Positions 8,138 to 16,445 of a stretch of DNA of 40,778 bases are shown in pieces. Source of the stretch: Candidatus Blautia excrementipullorum (GTDB lineage: Bacteria > Bacillota > Clostridia > Lachnospirales > Lachnospiraceae); assembly GCA_019118645.1 (NCBI GenBank), contig DWYN01000119.1, forward strand, positions 1 through 40,778, in the 5' to 3' direction. Both the position numbers and the translations under genes were made by a program. Position 1 is the first letter of the stretch; each line of letters starts with the position of its first letter. Under the pieces are notes generated by a model that was not told the origin of the DNA, searched no databases, and saw only the letters and a list, made by a program, of their open reading frames with translations.

Positions 8138-9628
8138 CTACAGCGTCCTGATAAACCTCATAAACGCTTCCCGGCCTTTTGGAGTGCATTTGTATACTCC
8201 TGCATCCTCCAGCACATGGACAAAGACATTTCCAATCTCTTTCTGAAGGATTTCATGAATATTTTCCCGGCTGATCTCCGGATATTTCGGGAGAAATTCC
8301 GCAACCCAGGCTGCATGTTTTTCGATTTTTTCATTGGAGGACACGTCTTTTTTCTCCAGAATATATTCCTCCAGAATTTCCATCTCTTCCTTGAGCCTTG
8401 CCGGAAGAACAGCCAGGCCCATCACCTCGATCAGACCGATATTCTCTTTCTTAATATGATGATACTGCGCGTGAGGATGATATACGCCAAGAGGGTGCTC
8501 CTCTGTGGCAATATTGTTCCTCAGAGTCAGATCCAGCTCGAACACATCCCCTTTCTTTCTGGCGATAGGAGTAATGGTATTGTGAGGCTCCCCGTCTGTC
8601 TCCGCATAAATAAAGGCCTCTTCATCCGTGTATCCCCTCCAGGCTTCCAATACATGAGAAGCCAGATCCACAAGCCGTTTTTCGTCTTTATGGCGGATGC
8701 GCAGCACAGACAGCGGCCATTTCACAATTCCCGCTTCCACATCTTCATATCCGGGGATGGTCACCGGCCTTTCGATCTCCGCTTTTGCCATCGCAAAGGT
8801 GTAGTGTCCGCCCTGGAAGTGATCGTGGCTTAAAATGGAACCGCCCACAATCGGCAGATCTGCATTGGAGCCCAGAAAATAATGAGGGAACAGCTTCACA
8901 AAGTCAAAAAGCTTAATAAAAGTATTTCTCTCTATCTTCATGGGCGTATGCCGGAAGTTGAATACAATGCAGTGCTCATTATAATAAACATAGGGAGAGT
9001 ACTGAAATCCCCAGGGGCTGTCGTTGATGGTGATAGGAATGATCCTGTGATTCTCCCGGGCAGGATGATTCACGCGGCCCGCATAGCCTTCGTTCTCCGG
9101 ACAGAGAAGACATTTCGGATAACTGCTTGTCTTGGCGTTTTTTGCCGCCGCAATGGCTTTCGGATCCTTCTCAGGCTTGGAAAGATTAATCGTAATATCA
9201 ATGTCGCCATAGGGGCTTTCCACCTTCCATTTCTGATCCTTTTTCACACGGTAGCGGCGGATATAGTCGCTGTCCTGACTTAATTTATAGAAATAATCCG
9301 TAGCCTCCCGGGGACTGTCTTTATATTTTTCCCAGAATTCTCTCTGTACCTGGGCAGGTCTCGGCATCAGGCAGTTCATCAGTCTGGTGTCAAAGAGATC
9401 CCGGTAGACCACACTGTCCTCAAGGATTCCTCTCTTCACAGCTTCATCCAGGAGCTCCTTCAAAGTTTCTTCAAGGTCCACCTGGGCAAAGGTTTCCTCC
9501 GGCTCCTCATACTCTTCTTCGTGAAATACATCCAGCAGAAGGTTTATGGCATAATTTTTTTCACATTCCGGCATCAGCCCTGTCTCAATTCCGTACTGCA
9601 CTAATTTGCGTATGCTTTTATTTAACAT
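8138..9628 (-). CDS. galT: UDP-glucose--hexose-1-phosphate uridylyltransferase, firmicute class
   Basis: GalT swaps UMP between UDP-glucose and galactose-1-phosphate in the Leloir pathway. The 496-aa length, the start MLNKSIRKLVQYG and the motif SILSHDHFQGGHY mark the firmicute GalT class, which is longer than the E. coli type (about 350 aa). A C-terminal module of about 120 residues ends at FMRFIRTL. The start ATG 9628 has GGGGGA 6 bases upstream. It follows galK by 34 bases, and the two form a minimal galactose operon. No galE, galactose mutarotase or gal repressor is next to it, so epimerase must be encoded elsewhere. A strong terminator follows at 7974-8011. Confidence 0.94.
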   Translation of the reverse strand: MLNKSIRKLVQYGIETGLMPECEKNYAINLLLDVFHEEEYEEPEETFAQVDLEETLKELLDEAVKRGILEDSVVYRDLFDTRLMNCLMPRPAQVQREFWEKYKDSPREATDYFYKLSQDSDYIRRYRVKKDQKWKVESPYGDIDITINLSKPEKDPKAIAAAKNAKTSSYPKCLLCPENEGYAGRVNHPARENHRIIPITINDSPWGFQYSPYVYYNEHCIVFNFRHTPMKIERNTFIKLFDFVKLFPHYFLGSNADLPIVGGSILSHDHFQGGHYTFAMAKAEIERPVTIPGYEDVEAGIVKWPLSVLRIRHKDEKRLVDLASHVLEAWRGYTDEEAFIYAETDGEPHNTITPIARKKGDVFELDLTLRNNIATEEHPLGVYHPHAQYHHIKKENIGLIEVMGLAVLPARLKEEMEILEEYILEKKDVSSNEKIEKHAAWVAEFLPKYPEISRENIHEILQKEIGNVFVHVLEDAGVYKCTPKGREAFMRFIRTL

Positions 9629-9662
9629 CTCTGAATCCCCCGTATCTGATAATGAAATCTTC

Positions 9663-10832
9663 TTATGCGATTTTGTGGGCTCCGTCGCCGATGTCCACTA
9701 CATAGAACTCGGCCTCATGCCCCACTGCCTCCTTATATTTCTCTCCGATTGTCTCGATAAAGGTATCCACCGCGTCATTTTTTACAATGCTGACCGTACA
9801 TCCTCCAAATCCGCCGCCGGTGATTCGCGAACCGATTACGCCGGGAATTTTCCACGCCAGATCCACCAGAATGTCTATCTCCCCGCAGGAAACCTCATAG
9901 TCATCACGCAGAGATACATGGGAAGCATTCATCAGGCGTCCGAATTCCTCCACATTGTCCTCTTTCAGCGCCTTTACCGCCCGGATTGTTCTCTGATTTT
10001 CATATACCGCATGTTTCGCCCGCCTGCGGCAGATCTCACTTGAAATGGCATCTTTGTGAGCCTCAAATTCCTCCTCGCTGAGATCTCCCAGGGCCTTGAT
10101 ATCCACGACTTTCTGAAGTTCCTTCAGCGCTGTTTCGCACTCATTTCTTCTGTCGTTGTACGCGGATCCCACCAGACTGTGCTTTACCTTGCTGTTGGTT
10201 ATCACAATCCTTGCGTCTTTCAGTTTTACCGGAGCATACTCATACTCCAGGGTACTGGTATCAAGGAAAATAGCGCAGTCCTTTTTTCCCATGGCGCTGG
10301 CGAACTGATCCATGATGCCGCAGTTCATTCCGTTGAAATTATTCTCGGAGTACTGTCCGATAAGCGCCAGATCCTGCATGGTCAGCTCTTCAATCCCATA
10401 TATATCTTTCAGCATCAGTCCTGTGAGAACTTCCAGAGACGCAGAGGAGGAAAGTCCCGAACCGTTCGGGATATTTCCATAAATCAGGAAATCCACCCCT
10501 GAATCAAAAGTATATCCGCGTTTTTCAAACGCCCACATCACGCCCTTGGGATAGTTGGTCCAGCCGGCTTTCTCATCCGGCACCAGCGCATCCAGAGAGG
10601 ATTCAAGAACGCCCAGCCTGGAAAAATTCACGGAATAAAAGCGAAGTTTCCTGTCCTGCCTTTTTCGCGCAAGTCCGTAGGTGCCGAGGGTCAGGGCACA
10701 GGGAAATACATGGCCTCCGTTATAGTCTGTATGTTCTCCGATGAGATTCACCCGTCCCGGAGCAAAATACTCCCGGATGTCTCCTCCCTCTCCATACACC
10801 TCGCTGAACTTTTCAAGCAGTTGTTTCTCCAT
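9663..10832 (-). CDS. galK: galactokinase
   Basis: This 389-aa GHMP kinase phosphorylates galactose at C1. The galactokinase signature GRVNLIGEHTDYNGG is at 26-40, the GHMP ATP-binding motif GSGLSSSASLEV comes near residue 115, and the C-terminal GGGFGGCTV loop is intact. The ribosome binding site AAGGAGG precedes ATG 10832. The gap to the upstream membrane-protein gene is 71 bases and holds no clear terminator, so transcription from that gene is possible. A small hairpin (TCAGG/CCTGA) lies in the gap. Function is confident; the cellular source of galactose cannot be inferred, as no transporter or beta-galactosidase lies in the window. Confidence 0.95.
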   Translation of the reverse strand: MEKQLLEKFSEVYGEGGDIREYFAPGRVNLIGEHTDYNGGHVFPCALTLGTYGLARKRQDRKLRFYSVNFSRLGVLESSLDALVPDEKAGWTNYPKGVMWAFEKRGYTFDSGVDFLIYGNIPNGSGLSSSASLEVLTGLMLKDIYGIEELTMQDLALIGQYSENNFNGMNCGIMDQFASAMGKKDCAIFLDTSTLEYEYAPVKLKDARIVITNSKVKHSLVGSAYNDRRNECETALKELQKVVDIKALGDLSEEEFEAHKDAISSEICRRRAKHAVYENQRTIRAVKALKEDNVEEFGRLMNASHVSLRDDYEVSCGEIDILVDLAWKIPGVIGSRITGGGFGGCTVSIVKNDAVDTFIETIGEKYKEAVGHEAEFYVVDIGDGAHKIA

Positions 10833-10903
10833 GATGCTTCCTCCTTTTTCTTTTTATGTCTTTCAGGTATCCCTGAGAACATTTCTGCCGCCGTCTATTC
10901 CGC

Positions 10904-13351
10904 TTAATAAGCGTTTGATTCCAGATAAGAGAGGAAAATATTTCCTGCTCTCTGGAAGAGCGCGGTACTGTCGTTCATACCGTAGGGCGACACTTCTCCC
11001 GTAGACGGGTTCAGAAGATAAGTATTGTATTCGTCGTACCCTACAATAACAACACTGGAATTTTCTCCGGTTTTGGCAATCACTGCCCTCTGGGCGCTGA
11101 TCTCGTACAAAACATTTTCCAGGCTGCAGCCTGACAGATCTATAATTGTTCCTGAATCTCCCAGACCTTCCTGAAGGGCTTCCTTATCCCAGGAGCCGGT
11201 ACGGATAATCTCCGGAATGTCAGAAGTGTTTAGTGTTATCCGGGTTTTCATATTTCCCCGTTCCCACACATACTGCTGGGCACGGTTCAGCACAACTCCC
11301 GTCTGCTGGTTCGCACGTATGACGGCGTCTGCAGGATCGGACCAGGTGCTGTCCAATTCCCCTTTTCCATACACATAATAGATTTCCTCTGCAGGTGTCT
11401 CCGTCTCCAGATCTACAACCCGCATCTCTCCGCTTCGAATCTTCGCCCTGAGAATAAGAGGCTCGTCTGTGCCCGGGCGGTCTTCAAAGGCAAGTCTCAC
11501 CATAATCCCCTGTCGCTCGGAGCTTGTCTGCTCCACAGACACCAGATTTGCCGCTGTGCTGCTGTTGTTCATAATATTGTCATTGTTTCTTACCGTATAT
11601 CCGCTGTCTCCCTTTACTGCCAGATCAAACTGCATCAATGTGCCGCTTATGGTTACATTAATGATATACTGTCCGTCCTGATGATATTCTTTTTTCAGGC
11701 TGCCGTCAAAGCCTTCGATGCGCAGAGAGCTTATTCCCTCTGTCACATGGCCGTTGGCATCGGTAAGAATATCCTGGCTTCCGAGGATTCCGTAAATAAG
11801 GTCCTCATTCATAAATCCAAGCACACGCAGTTCCTGGGAGTCTCCGGGCTGAATCATCCTGGATTCCAGCGAATCAAAATCTATAAACTGAATCTGCCCC
11901 GCATTTTCGCCCTCAGCAATCCTCCAGGCTGCATGAGCATTCGTATCGGACACGGAAAAATCGCTGTTGCTGATTCCCTCAGCCAGAATCTGGTAATCAC
12001 TTTCCTCGATATTAATCTGATACAGCTTCTGGGACATCAGTAGGAACAGCTGATTATTCTTATTCACATAAGACAAGGTTCCCAGATCCGCATTGAGGAA
12101 TTCGTAAGACTCCGTGCTGGGAATAAACACATCCTCCTCAATCATATTCTGGTCATTGTTGTAGTGATAGATTCCTATTCCGCAGATCCCCTCATGACTG
12201 CCCCGGCTCATATATCCATATACCATGAAATCCACATTACCGTTTTCATCCACCTGGATCAGCTTGATTCCATGCTCCCGGCTGGCATCACGGGCGTCTC
12301 TCTCCTCTGTTTTCCGGAAACTGAACACATCCACAAATTTTCCCGTCTCCGGCGCATAAGTCCATAGTTCTCCCTCCTGGACAAAGGCAACCACGGTAGC
12401 CTCCTCGTTCGTCATATAAGAAACGTCTCTGTCGCGGACGCCCAGAAGCAGTCCGCTGTCACTGATTACAGGAAGGTTCGGGTTGAAAATCTGTCCCGCT
12501 GACCTCTCAAAATCCAGAAGCATAATCCTGGATTCCGTATACCTCATCCGGAAAAAGTCCGTTACATTATAAAACTCCACTCCTCCGTTTTCATTTACTG
12601 CGGAAATCTCATAATCCAGCGATATGCTGGCAGTCGTCTCGTTGATCTCCTTAATCACAGGAATTCCCTCTCTGGAAATCTGAGGATTCAGGTCTCCCCA
12701 GCTGATGTCCGACAAAGGAGAAGAGATCGATATCTCTGAAAAGTTCGTGGAGCCGGCGGCCTGGGATTCCAGGTAAGCTGCCAGCTGATCTGCGGAATTC
12801 TTGTTCATGCACATCTGCGCAAAGTTTTTTACAAAATCCACATACTCCTCTGTATAGGTAGAAGACCTGGACACCACTCTTGTATAATAGTAGGCCTCTC
12901 CCTCATCCGTATCCAGTGTGATCTGCATAGAATATTCCTGATTCATCAACAGGCCTGAATTAATCTGAATCTCCGCTCTCAGATAGTCTTCCTGGGTTTC
13001 CAGGCTGCCGATCCTCTGATTTTCAATTACTTTGGTTCCGTCTGAACTTCTGATTTCATAGGAAAGGCTCTCCACTTCCGACTCATGAGGATCAATTACA
13101 ATCGAAAGTGTTTTCGCAGTATCCAGCGGCGTTACACACTCCCGGACAAAATCCGCCTGCATGGGCTGCCGGTATCCGTGCATGAGATTGGACAGCGTCC
13201 CTCCAAAGTCAACCATAACCTCCGGAAGTGTGGGATTGTTCATATCCGAACGGTTGTCTGTGGTTTCATTATTCAGTAAAAATGCAGTCCCCGCCACTCC
13301 TAAGACAAAAATCAGCAAGAGTACTGCAAACCTGCCAAGAAATTTTTTCAT
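10904..13351 (-). CDS. large membrane-anchored extracytoplasmic protein of unknown function
   Basis: I do not recognise this 815-aa protein. One N-terminal hydrophobic helix (about 8-26) without a clear cleavage site suggests a membrane anchor with almost everything outside. The body is rich in Asp, Glu, Ser and Asn with many short beta-strand-like segments, including a stretch around 330-560 that reads like repeated blade-like units (for example LWTYAPETGKF and LYQINIEESDY), so a beta-propeller is possible. The last 80 residues contain GCSLENVLYEIS and VVIVGYDEYNTYLLNPSTGE, which resemble the core of C39-like peptidase domains. The usual His before VVIVGY is replaced by Ser, so it would be inactive. 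It starts 6 bases after the methyltransferase stop and is probably translated from the same mRNA. The C39 comparison is tentative. Confidence 0.75.
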   Translation of the reverse strand: MKKFLGRFAVLLLIFVLGVAGTAFLLNNETTDNRSDMNNPTLPEVMVDFGGTLSNLMHGYRQPMQADFVRECVTPLDTAKTLSIVIDPHESEVESLSYEIRSSDGTKVIENQRIGSLETQEDYLRAEIQINSGLLMNQEYSMQITLDTDEGEAYYYTRVVSRSSTYTEEYVDFVKNFAQMCMNKNSADQLAAYLESQAAGSTNFSEISISSPLSDISWGDLNPQISREGIPVIKEINETTASISLDYEISAVNENGGVEFYNVTDFFRMRYTESRIMLLDFERSAGQIFNPNLPVISDSGLLLGVRDRDVSYMTNEEATVVAFVQEGELWTYAPETGKFVDVFSFRKTEERDARDASREHGIKLIQVDENGNVDFMVYGYMSRGSHEGICGIGIYHYNNDQNMIEEDVFIPSTESYEFLNADLGTLSYVNKNNQLFLLMSQKLYQINIEESDYQILAEGISNSDFSVSDTNAHAAWRIAEGENAGQIQFIDFDSLESRMIQPGDSQELRVLGFMNEDLIYGILGSQDILTDANGHVTEGISSLRIEGFDGSLKKEYHQDGQYIINVTISGTLMQFDLAVKGDSGYTVRNNDNIMNNSSTAANLVSVEQTSSERQGIMVRLAFEDRPGTDEPLILRAKIRSGEMRVVDLETETPAEEIYYVYGKGELDSTWSDPADAVIRANQQTGVVLNRAQQYVWERGNMKTRITLNTSDIPEIIRTGSWDKEALQEGLGDSGTIIDLSGCSLENVLYEISAQRAVIAKTGENSSVVIVGYDEYNTYLLNPSTGEVSPYGMNDSTALFQRAGNIFLSYLESNAY

Positions 13352-13357
13352 GGTATT

Positions 13358-14530
13358 TTATACTCCCTTCTCTGCAGGCATTCCCTGAGGATAGAGAAGC
13401 CTTTCCAGAGTCAGCTCTGCATGAAGCGCCTCTGTCATTTCTTCCAGTTTCTTTACAGGCCGTTCTTTTCCTGTTTTTATCGCCCGAATCAGCAGGTTCT
13501 TAGGGGTATGTTCCATATCAATAAATTCCAGAATCTGGACAGAATAGCCTTTTGACTCTAAAAGATTTGCCCGGATTCCGTCCGTGAGAAGCGCCGACAT
13601 GCGCTCCTTCAGGATTCCGTATTTCAGCACAGGGGCCAGAAGCTCATTTTGAATCATCCCATTCAGCTCGTGCTGACAGCAGGGAACGGACAGGATCACC
13701 TCCGCATCCCACTGGACAGCTTTGGCCAGAGCGTAATCTGTGGCTTTGTCACAGGCATGAAGGGTTACCACCATATCCACCTTCTGCAGTCCCTCGTAAC
13801 CTGCAATATCTCCCTGAAGGAAATGAAGCTTTTCATAGCCATAGCTTTCGGCAAGGCGGCTGCAGTTTTCAATCACATCTTTTTTCAGATCCAGGCCAAT
13901 GATGTTTACGTCATATCCTCTCAGCTCTCTGAGAAAATAATACATGGCAAAAGTAAGATAGGATTTCCCGCAGCCGAAATCCACAATGGTAAGCTCCCTG
14001 TCCCTGGCAAGTCTCGGGAGGATATCCTCAATAAATTCCAGAAAACGGTTGATCTGCTTATATTTATCATAAGCGGGAACATGAATTTTTCCTTCCGGAG
14101 TCATCACTCCTAAGTCAATCAGAAACGGAACCGGTTTTCCCTCCGGAAGGATATATTTTTTCACCCGGTTATGGCTCATAATCTTTACCGGTTCTTTCAC
14201 CGGATGAGGCTTCTTTTTTATTGTGCGCTTTCCCTTCCGGCTGATCATAACGCTTCCGTCCGCCCGGCGTCCCTGCACCTGAAGCTGGGAATAATCGCCG
14301 TTCAGACATTCTTTCATGTATTTCAGAAGCGTATCTCTGTCGTAGTTGGTATGCACCACTTTCGTTCCCTCTGTGGCGGAGGCCTGATAAAGTATCCTTC
14401 CCTTCAGTTCCACCGGACGTATTCGGATTCTGGAGGGGAGCTCCTTTTTCCGGCATCCGCTGAAAACGGCAAGAACCAGTTCATCGCCAATAAGCTCTTC
14501 CAAAAATTCTTCGATTGTTTTTTCCATCAT
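13358..14530 (-). CDS. class I SAM-dependent methyltransferase
   Basis: The protein (390 aa from the chosen start) has a Rossmann methyltransferase core: motif I IVDFGCGKSYLTF near residue 182, an acidic post-I strand IIGLDLKKDV, VVTLHACDKATDYAL, and the family-typical VPCCQHEL. This set (FGCGKSYLT, LHACD, PCCQ) belongs to the Methyltransf_32-like group, whose substrate I do not know; RNA or tRNA is possible. The N-terminal 150 residues form a separate domain with a basic stretch KGKRTIKKK. An upstream in-frame ATG at 14608 would overlap the preceding gene by 31 bases. The paired ATG codons at 14530/14527 follow a purine-rich site (GAAAGAAAG), so I prefer 14530. Confidence 0.82.
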   Translation of the reverse strand: MMEKTIEEFLEELIGDELVLAVFSGCRKKELPSRIRIRPVELKGRILYQASATEGTKVVHTNYDRDTLLKYMKECLNGDYSQLQVQGRRADGSVMISRKGKRTIKKKPHPVKEPVKIMSHNRVKKYILPEGKPVPFLIDLGVMTPEGKIHVPAYDKYKQINRFLEFIEDILPRLARDRELTIVDFGCGKSYLTFAMYYFLRELRGYDVNIIGLDLKKDVIENCSRLAESYGYEKLHFLQGDIAGYEGLQKVDMVVTLHACDKATDYALAKAVQWDAEVILSVPCCQHELNGMIQNELLAPVLKYGILKERMSALLTDGIRANLLESKGYSVQILEFIDMEHTPKNLLIRAIKTGKERPVKKLEEMTEALHAELTLERLLYPQGMPAEKGV

Positions 14531-14577
14531 ATAAAATACTTTCTTTCTGTTTTTACAAAAATCTGACCTTCTTTCTG

Positions 14578-14946
14578 TCAGTATCCTCTGCACCTTTTCC
14601 GTCTGCATCTTCTTCTGGATATCTCCTGATAGAGGAGCACCTGCACCAGGTCTTCCAGAAAACCGGAAGGTATCTCCTGGGCAGCCATCTCCTTTTCCAG
14701 GCTGCGCAGGATCCCGCTTCCCAAAAGACGCATCATAAGTCTGTCTGGGTATTCGTCATAAATCCTGCTTCCCTCATAGTCCAGAAGCTGACACTCTTCC
14801 TCCACCCTCTCCTGAATTTTCCGGGCTGTTTCCGGGTAATAAGATTTCATCAGGGCAAATTCTTTTTCCTGTATGCTTTCTCCCTCCAAAAGCAGTGAAT
14901 CCCCAAAGGACGTATAAAACGGAAAAAATTTATGATTCTGATACAT
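14578..14946 (-). CDS. small conserved protein of unknown function
   Basis: The 122-aa product is acidic and helical through residues 20-105 and ends in a strongly basic tail (RRRCRRKRCR). It contains KSYYPETARKIQERVEEEC and YDEYPDRLMMRLL, a pattern I associate with small conserved Lachnospiraceae proteins of unknown role. It has no signal peptide, membrane segment or known enzymatic motif. It sits between mtnN (76 bases upstream) and the methyltransferase and is read the same way. The Arg/Cys-rich tail could bind nucleic acid, but this is only a guess. Confidence 0.72.
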   Translation of the reverse strand: MYQNHKFFPFYTSFGDSLLLEGESIQEKEFALMKSYYPETARKIQERVEEECQLLDYEGSRIYDEYPDRLMMRLLGSGILRSLEKEMAAQEIPSGFLEDLVQVLLYQEISRRRCRRKRCRGY

Positions 14947-15021
14947 GGACTGTCTCCCGCATTCTTTCCAATCGTCTGTTTTAGCATATGCGGTTTCATC
15001 CGTAAGGTGTGTTCCTTTTCG

Positions 15022-15726
15022 TCAGCCCTGAATGTCTCTCAGAATTCTTCTTGTCAGTTTTACGCTGTGCTCAATAGCCAGCTTTTCAAATGCCGGATAA
15101 TCAACCTGGGCGCTTCCGTCCGCCTTGTCGGAAATTGCACGGATCACAAGAAACGGCACATGGTTCAGAGAAGCTGTCTGGGCAATGGCGCATCCTTCCA
15201 TCTCCACCGCGTAAGCTCCGAATTCTTTTACAATGAAGTCCTTCACATCCTGATCCGCCACAAACTGGTCTCCGGATGCGATTCTTCCCTCAAATACTTC
15301 GATTTCCGGATTCACCTCGCGGCATGCATGAGCTGCCAGTTTCCGGAGAACCTCGTCGCTCTGGAAAGAGAACTGATCCATCTGCGGGATCTGTCCTCTG
15401 GGATATCCAAATGCCAGGGCGTTCATGTCATGCTGAATCAGATCTGTGGAAATCACAATATCTCCAATATTAATGTCGTTATTCAGACTTCCTGCAATGC
15501 CGGTGTTGATCACAACCTCTGCCTGAAACTGATCAATAAGAATCTGCGTGCACACAGCGGCGTTGACCTTTCCGATGCCGGAGCGCACCACAACCGCTCT
15601 CCGGTCCTCCAGAATTCCCTCATAGAAATCCATGGACGCCATTCTGGTAATCTTTACGTCCTGCATATATTCTTTTAATTCTGCAACTTCGTTGTCCATT
15701 GCACCTATAATACCGATACATCTCAT
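15022..15726 (-). CDS. mtnN: 5'-methylthioadenosine/S-adenosylhomocysteine nucleosidase
   Basis: This 234-aa enzyme cleaves adenine from methylthioadenosine and S-adenosylhomocysteine, recycling methionine and removing methyltransferase inhibitors; SAH cleavage also feeds LuxS. The protein begins IGIIGAMDNEVAELK, with the conserved catalytic Glu (of DNEV), and has the late catalytic Asp in VIRAISDKADGS; VNTGIAGSL and YAVEMEGCAIAQ complete the nucleoside phosphorylase fold. I start it at ATG 15726, preceded by AGGAG at good spacing; a farther in-frame start at 15765 adds 13 unlikely residues. Its promoter is at 15786-15815. It heads the minus-strand run toward galT. Confidence 0.93.
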   Translation of the reverse strand: MRCIGIIGAMDNEVAELKEYMQDVKITRMASMDFYEGILEDRRAVVVRSGIGKVNAAVCTQILIDQFQAEVVINTGIAGSLNNDINIGDIVISTDLIQHDMNALAFGYPRGQIPQMDQFSFQSDEVLRKLAAHACREVNPEIEVFEGRIASGDQFVADQDVKDFIVKEFGAYAVEMEGCAIAQTASLNHVPFLVIRAISDKADGSAQVDYPAFEKLAIEHSVKLTRRILRDIQG

Positions 15727-15785
15727 ATATTCTTTCTCCTGTCCTCCGGCTTCACAGCCGGACATCTTTCCTGTAGTACAGATTC

Positions 15786-15838
15786 ATTATATCAAAACTT
15801 CAGTTTTTATGGAAACTTTTTTTCACTTCTGCTATAAT
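15786..15838. promoter_or_regulatory. divergent promoter pair sharing a -35 hexamer
   Basis: On minus, the TATAAT at 15786-15791 lies 18 bases from TTTCCA (15810-15815) and points to mtnN. On plus, the same hexamer read as TGGAAA lies 17 bases from TATAAT at 15833-15838 and points to the TSCPD gene. Both -10 boxes are perfect; the shared -35 matches 4 of 6 either way. Confidence 0.65.
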
Positions 15839-15917
15839 GTCTTATGTTAATGCTGAAAAAAAGGAATTTTGTCTTTTGAGTACAGCGGCGGCAACATCAC
15901 ATAAGGAGGAATGTAAA

Positions 15918-16160
15918 ATGACATACAAGACAAGCGGCGTATGTTCCAGATCTATTGATTTTGAAATAGACAGCGAAAACAAAGTACGCAACGTAAAATT
16001 CGAAGGAGGCTGCTCCGGCAATACCCAAGGTGTGGCCCGTCTGGTGGAAGGCATGGACGTAAACGAGGCAATTAAGCGTCTGGAGGGAATCCGCTGCGGT
16101 ATCCGTCCTACCTCCTGTCCCGATCAGTTGTCAAAAGCTCTGAAGGAAGCCCTTGCGTAA
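15918..16160 (+). CDS. TSCPD domain protein, TIGR03905-like
   Basis: The 80-aa protein starts MTYKTSGVCSR and ends with the TSCPDQLSKAL motif that names the TSCPD domain, also found as a C-terminal piece of vitamin B12-dependent ribonucleotide reductases. The small stand-alone form has conserved Cys residues (VCSR, GGCSGN, RCGIRP, TSCPD) that could bind a metal. The function of the stand-alone form is unknown to me. The ribosome binding site AAGGAGG (15904-15910) precedes ATG 15918. It is monocistronic, with its own promoter (15833-15838) and a strong terminator at 16236-16294. Confidence 0.88.
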   Translation: MTYKTSGVCSRSIDFEIDSENKVRNVKFEGGCSGNTQGVARLVEGMDVNEAIKRLEGIRCGIRPTSCPDQLSKALKEALA

Positions 16161-16235
16161 TAAGCGCTGCATGCGGCTGTCAGGCATGACCCTTGATTTT
16201 TTATGAGTTTTCTATTGGTTTTCTATGAGAAAATG

Positions 16236-16294
16236 GCGGCGGAAACAGGAGATGCAGGGCATTTCCTGTTTCCGCCGCAGACTCATCTTTTTTT
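16236..16294 (+). terminator. rho-independent terminator after the TSCPD gene
   Basis: A perfect 15-bp stem (16236-16250 with 16264-16278) extends by four more pairs to a 5-base loop. Seven T residues follow at 16288-16294. It insulates the TSCPD gene from the radical SAM gene. Confidence 0.93.
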
Positions 16295-16445
16295 GAAGTC
16301 AACCTCTTTTTCTTCTAGTTTTATTTTATCTAAAAGATCTTCAATTCCCAATGAAGAAAAAAAAGCTTCTGTTCAGACAACGAAAATTGTAGTATACTAA
16401 AGTTAAAAAGAGATAAGGTGTCAGAAAAACAGAAAGGAGGATTTT

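Noticed and set aside
14530-14608. Upstream extension of the methyltransferase to ATG 14608
   Set aside because: It would overlap the preceding gene by 31 bases, and the added residues look non-conserved.
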